Shown in pieces: positions 13,201 through 25,200 of a DNA stretch of 64,000 nt. The position numbers and the translations under genes are program-made. The notes under the pieces are model-generated. The model had not been told where the DNA came from, ran no database searches, and saw nothing but the letters and a program-made list of their open reading frames with translations. The stretch's first letter is position 1. The number at the start of each line of letters is the position of its first letter. The stretch is from Luscinia megarhynchos (Eukaryota; Chordata; Aves; Passeriformes; Turdidae): contig JAPFBE010000002.1 of NCBI GenBank assembly GCA_034336665.1, positions 38,853,406 through 38,917,405 on the forward strand, written 5' to 3'.

Positions 13201-16200
13201 GCAAACAGAAGCAATCAGGAAGTCATACATGTCTCCTATAGAGCCTCCTGGCTTTTCCACTTGGGGTGATCATAATCACAGCATAGCGCCGTATGCAGTA
13301 CACGGTTCTCTTCTCAGGCTTCAGGACCCGTGAAATCACTTCCACAAGTTTATTGTGAGGAATGGCATCATAAGCTCTGGACAAATCAGCCTGAAATAGA
13401 CGAAATAGCTTTCACTACATATTCAGCAATATTGCTGCAAACATTGTGGTAGTATAGAAGAAGTATTGCTGTAGTATGTAAGCAAGGCTGAAGGACAGAG
13501 CACATGGGAGTAAAACTATTGCATTATTCAGGCCAAACAAAATAAAAACTCACTGCTTATCTTAAAAAAAAAATCCCTGCTCATCGAGTATTTCCTTAGA
13601 AAGGAATATCCAAATCATCAGTTTTAACATAATTTTTGGTATTAACAGAAGATTATACCATATGCAACCTTAAACCTAACACTGAACCCCCAATCATTTA
13701 ACTTAAGAGCTGGCATTCTTATGTTTAAATATTTTAAGGAACTTGCCTCACCATATGGCCAGGGAGATGACATCTTAGACTATTGGAAAGCTGCAAACCT
13801 ATATATTTTACCTTTCCCCTTCCTTTCCTTTTCATATTGAAAACCTACCTCTGCTTTTATTTGTCACAGTAAAAACAAACTTTCTGTAGAAGTAACAACC
13901 TTAGGATTATTATAACACAAATTATGTCAATGACAGGACCCCTTGGCTTGAAAGATAACAAGACAAAATTAGGAAAGCTATTTCAGGGCAGGATGACAAG
14001 CAACACGAGAGCTGAGAACAGAGCCCCCCCATGTGTAATTTACATATTTCTGTATATATCGCCCCAATTCAAAGCTATGAATTGAAATCAAACAAAATGT
14101 TGCCTGCTAGAAAGAACTGACAAAAATGTGAAGATGAAGAACAAACTCCTTTAAATACTGGGCTACCACAAGCACTGATTTTTTCAAAGTGGGAGAAGAA
14201 ACTTCTTGGAAAGACACCAACCAGAAGTCACGTGCTCATTTTCAACAGAAACTAAAGATATTGAGATAGAAGAGACAAAATCCGGAGACACTGAATTTAT
14301 TCAAATGCACATAGAACATTTCTTCTGGTTTTCATATGGCTCAAAAGGCTGAGCTTCTATCTTTCTCCCACTTTTATACCCAGCTAAATGCAAGTGCAAA
14401 AAAGTCAGTGCATGCATAGAAGCAGGAGCTCCTGCACGACAGAAAGATGGACAGAAAAACACACAAGTAAAGGAAGCATGCACTAAAAGGCAATTAACAA
14501 AAAGCAATCAACCACCCCCATCAAAATACTAACCAGTCTGTAAGGTAAGCACAAAACTTTATTTAGGAAAAAAAAATAATTATGTAGTCAGATTACAGGT
14601 AATACAGGTATAAAAGTATCTGCACAAGCTGATTTTGAAAAGCTGGTTTGAATATGCAATTAAATATACATACCTTTACACAGTAGAAATGAGGAATTTC
14701 ACCACCAGATTCAAGAATCTTGGTAACAAATTGCTTCCATGTCTTGTAGATATCATCTTTCCCAAACACTGAAGAGCCTATAAAACTGGTGTTTATAGTC
14801 CGTTCATAATTTAACGCACTAAACAGATTTTTTAGTTGAGTGTTGTAATGATTCATCTAAAGAGACCAAAGAGAATCACCTTAAATTATGCTGAAACACA
14901 TTTAATTCTTTGCAATACAAAGATTACAAATTTACATGAAGTTTGGGATTAAATTTATGCATTTACTATATTATTTTGTTCAACTGAAGCTTTCAGAAAG
15001 CCTGAATATTACTGCAGTAACTACCTCAAAGTGACAAAACAGTCTGCAATTTTTTTTTTGGTACAGTTAAATCCTACTGAATTTTTAGTTTTAGTTCCTA
15101 TCATTAACTCTCAGAAATCAAGGTCTAATAGTTATAGCGATAAATAGATGAATGCCAGCAAATAAAACACCATTGATCTGAAAGTAACTTCGTAAATATC
15201 ATTCACTCTCTCTGCTGGAGATACTGACAGCAACAAGAACAGCAAAGAGAAGGCGTGTTCTGAGATTTTATGCTAACTCCAGCTGCACCATCACCTGGGT
15301 CTCTGGAGAGACTTCATCCAAGTAATTGAGCAAAGATTTAACTCAGCTGTGGGGATAGTCAAGTACATCAGAGCAGCACTGAAGTAGTGCAGGTCAATTA
15401 GCTCTGTAAATACCATAATGTGGAATATTAAGTGAAGTAACACTTCACAGTTCAGAAGTGCTTTTAGCTGATGCTCTTTTCATCCGGCCTGGGACCACAT
15501 GGTTTCAACTGCTAGTGCTAAGAAGCTGTTGACACCTCACCCATTTGGGGATCATTCAATCTTGTGAATGAGACTCTGCCTTAAGGAAAAGCAATTAATG
15601 CAGCCATGCAAGACAGTGAAACTGGGCTGCCACTATGTCTTCTGGTTAACTGCCCTGTTAAATAAATTATTCCGTGCACTGAAAGTTCTGTCTCTGTTTC
15701 CCACTGCAATTACTCTCAGCTTCCTTCAAATCTCTCTACTGTGCTTGCTCCAGCTTCCTTGCCCTTCCTTAGGCCATCTTCTGTAACACATCCAGCTCAC
15801 CACTGTTCACTGGCTTCACAGGCAATTTCACAGATCATTATGCACCATCAGTATTCAGGCAAATCCCAACAAGCCAGCCTCACCCATACCAAAATAACGG
15901 GATTACCTTACAAGCCATCCCATTCTATGGGGCTCATTTCCTTAAGATGGGTTTGCAAACAGAAGTGATTCTAGAACTGGAGGCTTGTGGTAATTAAGCA
16001 TTGGAAAGGGAGAAGCTAAACTGCAACAGACCCATTCAGCCATTCTTTTCAGAATGTTGGTCCACCATGTGAAAACTAGCTTTATGTAACAAAAAAATCC
16101 TTACTCCATTTATTAACTAGCTACATCAAATGCACATAAAACAATGAAGTAAATAAAAACCTTCTTTTCTCTGCTTTCCTTGCTGAGTGCTAGTGGCTCC

Positions 16201-19200
16201 ACAACACCGCTCACTTTTACTATGGGTCTCAACCCATTTGGCTTGGGAATAAACCGCAGCTTTGATGCCATAGGAACAAACTTCTTTTGACGGATAGTTT
16301 CCATCTCCTCTGAAGACAGAGGTCGTAGCTGTACTTTGACAAAATGATTTCTAAAATACAAATACACACTTAGTGTAAGCAATAGGAAAGGCAGAAATCA
16401 TAAAGACATTAAATGTTTTAGTTAACTAAAATATTTTTCTAATACAATACAAATACTAGCCTCTACAGAAAGTGACATGAAATTCTGAATTTCAGGACAA
16501 TATCATAGTATCTTAATGACAATGTAATACAATAAGAGACCACATTTCTGCTTGATGTAAATAAAAACTCCTTTTAACACAAATTAAAATTTAAGCACAG
16601 ATTAGTGGAATACATATGAACATTATGAAATATGTTTTATGTAAGAAACAGGAAGTTGGATACTGCTCATGGTTTCAGAAGTTTAAAAGACATTAAGAAA
16701 GTTGAAAAGAACCTTCTGAAAACTATTCTAAGAGAGCTCCTGGGAAGGACTTACAAACTGTAATGGCTGTTTTACCCCCAACAGTTTTGAGGATCTACCA
16801 CTTATTAGGAGTTTTATTTAACTCAGGTCCTGGGATACACAGACAACATAAGGGCTTTGACGAGCAGGTGTCAGTTGAAGTGAACAGCAGAAAATAATGA
16901 AAAACCAAAGGCACCTAAGTCACAGGTTCCGAGCTTCCCAAGTTCACCTTAATGGGAAATGTGTTTTCCTCTCAGATCCCCCCCTTCAGAATTTATAGTT
17001 CCATGAAGCTTCATCAAAATCAGTACTTTTCCATACAATTAGTCAGGAAATAGTGGTGGAGCAAAAGCCTGTTTTTACTTAAGATGCAGAGTTAAATACA
17101 TGCAACATAAAAATATCCTACCTGCAACATAAAAGACCTGGATCAATCTCCTGCACTGCTTGTATTGTTCAGATGGACAAAATGTGCCCTACAGACTAAT
17201 GGTTATGATATTGCCCTGGGAAGTAAGTGAGGCAATTCAAGTCCTCACGAAAGATGGGACATCAATCTAAATCTGCATGAAGACTTTTTTACCTACAGGC
17301 TGGTGTAGCAAAAGGAGGCCACACTAATTACAAAAGACAGTGGGTGAAGAGCAGAAACCTGGTAAAGATACTCTAGGAGACACCTGAGAAGCCAAGAATA
17401 GAGGTAAGAGAGGCACACCAACACCTCTTTTGTATATATGCACAACTCAAATACAAGCACAAGATCCAGCTACCTGGGACACTTGGGATCTGAGGGATAC
17501 AGTGCATGACACGTAGAAGGTATAGTGGCATGCAGAACCAGTGAGTTGAGCTGCTGAAAAAAGTTTTGAGGATTTATATTCAAAACTTCAAATTAAACTC
17601 CTGGTACAGATGCTGCCCAAAGGAAAGCAGAAATGATTGTTTTTCTACAGCAACAGATTCTTTAGTTCTTTATAGAACTACATTCTTTGTTGAACACAAC
17701 ATCTACTATACTATTAGACAGATAACCAACTAACAAACAACTAACTCCAGTTCAACAGAAAAAACTTAATGATCAGATTTCCATCCCTTTACAGCTCACA
17801 TTCAACACCAGAAAGAAAAATAAAACAACGAACCTCTATCACTATATTAAAAAATTTGGCTTTCATTGGAAGTGAAGACAAAGGCCAGTTATTGGCAGAG
17901 CTTTGCTACTACCTCTGGCCAGCTGGAGAACTAGATGCCATTTTGCCTGCAGCAACATTCATTGCTTATTTCATGGCATTTTTACCAGCATTGATGATTT
18001 TGAAAGTGCACTAATCTAGCAGCCACTGAACCATGCTGCCCCCACTGGCACTCACAATGCTGTTAAGCACTGAAACTTGAAGGAACTTGACTAGATAATC
18101 CTGTTATCTTTTGACATCTCACTTCAATCTGATGGGGAATATTCAGAATTTCTGCAGTGCTTTCAATCCACAGCAGCCACTGTGTGTGGCAAGGGCAGGG
18201 AGGGCGTGAGCTTTAGGAAAACAGGTGCTCTCAACACAATATCAGATCCACACAACTTTACATTCTGCAAGCTATTTAACTTGAAGCAACTGTGTCACAA
18301 AATACTGAATTTTTCTTAGTAAATTCTGCTTTTGATTTGGTGAATGAAGTTTGGTATGGTATAGCTCCAAAACTGTCCAATACAGCAAAGCTAATACAGA
18401 GATATAGGGCTTTTCTCAGAACCCTGCTTCATATGCTTGAGTAAGATTCTGCCCAGGATGATCTACTCAAAAGGACACTCCTTCAAGATGAGGATTTACT
18501 CCCTAATGACAACACAGTCTCTGGAAAGGTAAGCTCACAAGTAAAGTCAGGTCTATTCAAGTCCAGCCTGTTCCATCCATTCTCTTCCTCCAAAGGAGGA
18601 TGCAAAAGAACTCAACAGGAATCAGTGGCCACCAATGCCTTCCTGCGAACCAGCTTGAGCAGCTCCAGCTGAGGAGAACCAGAAGCACCACAGAACATCT
18701 CTTAGAACAACTGAGGTCACCAGACACTCTTCCTCCAGAGAAGACAGAAGCAGCTCAACAGCCTTTGGCACTGCTTCACCAGCAGTGCCTGGCTGGTTAA
18801 GAGCAGACAGTGTCTGAACAGCCTCAAAATGGCTTGAGACTGCCAGAAGCACCATCCCAATTTCTTTCCTTCTAAGTGAAATTGGCAGCTGGCCACCTGT
18901 ATGAATGCAGGGAGCTGGACTCGTGGCAGACATCACATTACACATCACACTTCAAAGAGCAGCACTGAAAGGCCTGTCAGTGAAGCTTAACTGCAGCTGT
19001 ATAAAGTCCTTATAAACTATGACTGCTGTAGCCAAGAGCAAACATCCTGTTCTTAGAACACGCCTTTGGCAAGCACGCGGCAGCACTTCCTTGGAATGTT
19101 TCTCCAGTTTCCAACTACCAGCAGTTTTAGGGAGCTTTCACGCTATAGGTGAGAAGGGGCTTCCTGCACGGTAAGGAAATATGTGGGGAAGAGAATCAGA

Positions 19201-22200
19201 AAAAACAAAACCCTAGATTACCATCTTGTGAGTTCAAAGCACCTTGTCCTTTTCTGGGAAACTGGGAATGTGAAAAAAAGAGCTAAATCCCAAGTTATTT
19301 GTTTTCTTTTAATCACAAACCCCACAAAAAAAAATAATCTATTATTCACTACTTCTATTATTTTTTATTGTATCACTACTATGTGAAAGTCAGTACTTGA
19401 TCATATTTTGTGCCAAAAAATAGTCTTTAAGTACATTAAAACACTAATTGCAGCACTACAGCTGTTAGTTTGAAGACAAGACAAACAGAACTGTTGGACT
19501 GAAAATTACATTCTACTGCTATTCAAAGAGCATTTTCTGTGCTACAACTGCAAACAAGATCAAAAGCCCATTAAGTGCAAACATGCAAAGAGTGGTACTG
19601 AAGATACAAATGCTGAAATCAGGGAGTGATGGGGCAGAGGGGAAAAAAAAATCACACATGTAACATTGTGGACCAAGAATTCAGAGCAAAAGGAAAAGGT
19701 TCACCATACAAAATAGCCACTAAAACACAAGACAAAGAATGCTAAATTTTCACAGCTCCAAGGCTCTCTGACACCAGCAATTTATAACGAAAACCTGAAA
19801 GATGGGAACCAAGGAGACAGGTGGACAAAACTGTTCATTAAAATTGCCTTTCCTGTTTTCTCACATAATTGTTTAAAATTTTACCTTAAATATTGCCCTA
19901 ACTAAAATGTATGCATTTTTAAGACAAAAAAACCAGCATGAAATTCCAGCCATACAAAAAAAGGAGCTGCAGATTCTAAATCCCTTAGTCTTCAAAAAAA
20001 ACCCCCATAAAACCACTATGCTACTGTCTGATTTTTATGAATAGAGTAGTACAGCATTTCAGCAGAGCCTTAGTTTTGGTCTTGCTGTTTCTAAATTATA
20101 GTAATTAAAGCAACTTGAGTATTTTTAAAAAGAACTTTCACAAGGTTACTTTGGGATTCTATCACTATGCTTTACTCATTGTTAAAAGGCATAAAAATGG
20201 ACTTATCATAACTAAATCCTCTTAATACTGGATTTTATTATTCCAAAGATTTCTCTTCTAATAAAGAAATCTAAATTTGAATTAGTTTTGTCACACAATA
20301 TTTCTGAAATGCTGCATGCTAAAATCACAGGTTGAACCTTCCTCTGGAAATGAAGCAAATAAAATGAAAATAAATGGGCAATAAATTAAAGCACTTTAAA
20401 TTAAATTACACTACAAAATACATGATTTCTACATATCCTTTAAAGTTTAATTAGCTTCTAGCGTTACCTAATGCCAATGTTCTGTAACTTGCCCCAAATA
20501 AACTTTCGGTAGTAGAAGAGCATGTTTTTCTGGAACATCGTCTCGGTGACATAGAAAAATGATCTGAGCAACTCAACAACATAGGTACCCATCAGCCAGT
20601 ACAGGAATTTGGCCAAAAGTTCTTCACGGAAACAATGTTCATCAGCAGGAACAAAGTAATCACCTTCAATAAACAATTCAAAGGTAGTTATAGTAACTAT
20701 CAATTCTTAGCCTGATTAAAGAAACAGAACACACAAACAAGAAACTTGCACAACATTCTTGACTTAGCTTGAGGTCATGAGAAAGAAAAAAGGTAAGTAC
20801 AAACCATTACACAGGTGCCACTCCAAATTTTCAGGACATATAATGCAACTGACCCAAGCTTAAAAGCATAAACACAGCAACTAATCTGCAGTGACAAACT
20901 GACATAGAAGACACAAATACATGCCATGGTAGCCCAAAAACTTACTTTTTTCCCCCCAACATTGATTGTGCAAGATCTTTTAATGCACAAAGGCAAGATT
21001 ATTGTGGAAGGAGAGGTAAAATATAAACAAATAAGTCTACTACAATATAAAGCTTTTTTTAAAAAGTAAGCAAAAGCCTGAAAATAACTTAGGTATACTG
21101 CAAAAATTAACCTGGAATGATTTGGGGATAAGAATGATATTCAGATTTCCCAGTTACATGGGTTACAGGGAAAGACTTCATTTCAGACATCCTATATAAA
21201 ATTCATTGCTGCAGTCAAAGAAAAACAATGAAAAAATTCAAATCACCCGAAGTCCATCAGTACTTCCAACATTTAGATGGGACAATAATTATGAACCCAG
21301 AGCATTCCTAACTACTGTCAAATTTAAGGTCACATAGATCAGTAATTATGTCTAAATACAGATGAACAGGAAATAAGACTCTGAGCTGCACTACTGATGT
21401 TTTGGCCAACTTCCAGTAACAATTTTTTTAATTACATTTAAAGAGTAGAATTTAGACCAAATACAACAGGATTCTTAAGCAAACTACACAGAAATATTAG
21501 TTCAGCTGCTTAGCACAAATCATGGTTACGGCATGACTGCATTAAAAACAGCTTTATTTTGATGCAACAGACCTGACAGTAAAATTTATCAAATGGAAAT
21601 AAATTTTCAGTTTTCTAATCTGTTTGGTTTTTGCATGCTCCAGGGCAGAGATATATTCATGTAATTTACAGCACTTAAAAAAAAGACTAGTATTACTTCA
21701 ACGGAAGCCAGTTAGCATCAGGGAAAAAATTCAGAGCTGGAAAACTCTCTTACCAAAGAGTTGCAATAATGCAATTGTAATATGCAAATTGAATCAGGAT
21801 GCAGATAGGTAGCTGCTCTGGAAATAGATTATTTCTTTTCTAAGTTCTTGACAACAGATGTAAACAATGACTACAATTCAGGAAATTGTCAAAAAAACAC
21901 TACTACTTTTGGAGGAAAAAACACCACCGCTTACAGTGCAGCAAAGCAATTCCAGTTAAACATCAAGCTAACGGGAGTACTTCCATAAAAATTAAAAATA
22001 AGCCTATATTTTGCTTTACTTGGAATATGACCAGAGAAGAAGAGGGCATTGCATTTTCCAAAGATAATATGCTCCAAATTACTATGAATCAAACACATAT
22101 TTTACATTAAAGTCTTTTTAAATATTTAACTCCTCAGCATTTTGCAGTGTGGTTTTGAACAACAGTTTCTGAATAAAGAAATTCCGTTTCCTAGAATTAA

Positions 22201-25200
22201 GCGTTTCTTATGAAAGTGCAACCTCCCTTATTTTTGACATCAGTTCTCAAACAGACTTTTGATTTTCCTCCTACACTTGAAAGAACCTTTAACAGTTTCA
22301 GAATTTATTGCACTTTTAACAAAATAATATCATTTTCAGCTCACATTACTGCAGGATCCAAGTACAATACCAGGTAAGAATAAACACTGTAAGCATACCA
22401 GCTAAGGGAGTGCAATCCATATTGAACAGATGAAGAACAGAAGCACAGAAAAATGAAAACATGCAGTAGATCCTACAGCAACCAATCCCAGAACTATGGC
22501 TTCAGCCTTGATTTAAATCCTAGGATAGTGTCTGAAGAAGAAACTCAAGGAAAGGAAGATTAACCTGTCATTTGAAAAGAGGACTAAACAGAAATGTATT
22601 GATACACAATCTGGAGCAATCAGCTGTTGCCCTCATGAAAGCTTTCTAGCCAGGGACTGCTTGACCTGGGGACTTCTGCACCACCAACAAGCCAGACTCA
22701 GACTGCAGCACTGCTCAGTAAGGCTCTCTTGATCCTAGAGAAGGACTCTAGAACAGGTGATAGATGATGACAGATCTTCTTACAAGGACATGTAATGATA
22801 GGACAAGGGGGAAAAGTTTTAAACAGAAAGAAAGTAGGTTTAGATTAGATGTAAGAAGAAATTCTTTACTGTGAGGGTGGTAAGGCACTGGAACAAACTG
22901 CCCAGAGTGATCGTGCATGTCCCATCCCTGGAAGCATTCAAGGACTGAATGGGTTCTGAGCAACCTGGTCCAGTGGAAGGTGCTCCTGCCTGTGGGAGGG
23001 AGGTTGGAAGTAGACCTTTAAGGTCATTTCAATCCAAAACATCTGTGATTCTCTAGTAGGCAATCCCTATATTGAATGGGTCTCACACATCTTTCTCACA
23101 TGGTTGATGAGAGGAGTAAGAAAACCTGGGTCTTTTCACTCCCATAGCAGAGAAACACATGCCACTGCAAGTGTCTTGATTTGCTTTTAGCTCTTTCTGA
23201 ACTCTTACAGTAACAAACAGGAAGACAGGGTTTATTCCTAACATGCATTAGTCAGACTTCGTTGGATTTTCAGAGTTACTGCAATTTGGATAGTAGGATT
23301 GGATGGGAAAGAGTTTTGTTTTTTGTTTAGCCCAGGTTCTGACTTCATGTTCATGGAAACGTCATTCTATTAAACACAAGCAGCATGAACGCAAACAAGT
23401 TTTGGAAGGAAGACAAGCTTAAGCATTCTTCCACCATCAGCCACAAACACTACTAGGTTTGCTCTCTCAGCTACGGTTATTACCAATGAACTCAGCGATT
23501 CTGAGTCCAGATAAAGAACCTCCCCTTCCCACCTTAAACATGAACACCAATCCCGTGACAGCCCCACCACCTAGTTCTTTAGTACAAGTACCTTTGCCTA
23601 GACGAAGCCACATGCAGTCATTCACTCTCATCCTCCACATCAACTCCCGCAACGAAACCTTAGCAAACCTCCCCCTGGAAATGAACACTTTGACGTTTTT
23701 TAGGAACCGGCACTTGTTGTGGTTTGAACCCCAAAGCTCAGCGGGGATGACCTTCTCCAGGCAATCCCTCACAAACATGTACACCTGCCAGTAGCTGCTG
23801 TGCTGCTTGAGGAGCTCCCTGAGGGCTGAATCACGTGCCTCTCCCGGGTTTTGCTCCTCACTCGGCAACGACTCCCCGTGCACAGATTCTGCAAGGGGTG
23901 CTCCTAAGTTGTCTGGCACATCAGTGTGACCAGATTCACATCTGCTGCTTGTCACACACTTAGCAGGCTCTTTCCCAAACTGTTCTGCTTGCTTCTGAAC
24001 CTCTGCTTCCCCAGGCAAGACTGCCTGACAAGACAGATTGATTTTTCTCATATTGATTTCAGATATCCGAATGGGGCAATTTTTTCTCAAGAGAGCTAAG
24101 TAAGCACACTTTCCGTGGTTCTCTAGCAGTTGCTGAAATGTATGCCTCATTTGCTGGTAGCGTTTGGGCAATGCCTTCTTTCTCCGCTTGCGTTTTGGCA
24201 GACTTTGGTTATGCCTTTGCTCCACCTGATTTTGGCTAAAAAATATAGCTTCTACAAGGCGTCTTCCACCTGCCTGAGAGTCCTGCAAGTGATTCAATAT
24301 AAATGATTTAGGAAAACACTCATGGAAACTCCTGCAAGAATACAGAAGAGACTTCTTCTCAATGTATACTGCAGAACTCAGGAGTCTATTTGGTAACTTC
24401 TTAGATAAATGAGGTTGGGGACTTTCCCCCCCTCTGCATTTTGAGGTACCCTCCATGGGTTTGGTTTGTCCCGAAGGCAACTGAGATTCATAGGTATGCA
24501 TCTCTGCTCTTTTCCTGTGGGATTCTGCTTGCATTTCAGTGTTGGAGCCTAAAGGTTTATTACGTTGAAGTCCCTGCAGAAGATAGCTTTTACCTGCCAC
24601 AAACTTCTTCCTGCCATGAGATGTGTAAACCAAAGAAGGACCAGACACAGCACTGTTATTTCTTTCAGAAATATGGGGGGTTTTAATGACACTTTCATTA
24701 TCTAGTTCTACATACTCAGTTTCAGATCTCTCAGAACTACTTTGGTTTAGATCAGGAAAAAGACTACAAGCCTTTTCCTCTCTCACTTTCTCCCCTATTT
24801 TTGTCCTCTTGGCTGGAATTTCGGGTTGTTCTCTAGGAATCTTTCTTTTTCGAGATGGAGCTGTAGCTGAAACACATGAACCAGAGCTACTCTTTTTTTC
24901 TTGATGTTCAGTAACCATTCCAATCTGTTTGCTTGCTTCAGAAACAGCTTTTGCAGAACACTGGTCAGCGGGACCTAAGCTTTGTCTCTTGTTATTTCCT
25001 TCATTTCTCATTCTGGAGACATTATCTTCACATCTTAGTCTGTATTTCCACTCATATGACTTTAAAAGATATTTTTTATGAAACATAAGCCTTTTTCGCA
25101 CATATTTAAGCAAGCTAGTACATTTATACTTTGAGAACCTTTGTCTAAAAAATACCAGGGGTGAATCTACATTATATGAAATAAGTTCATAAACTGGTTG

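Noticed and set aside
18300..18430. Possible reverse-transcriptase-like fragment ([11 protein letters not shown])
   Set aside because: The resemblance to LINE palm sequence is confined to a few residues and the frame soon breaks, so chance is as likely.
18622..18948. 108-residue minus-strand open frame in TERT intron 3
   Set aside because: I considered an extra TERT exon, but exons 3 and 4 join in phase without it, and the sequence matches nothing I know.
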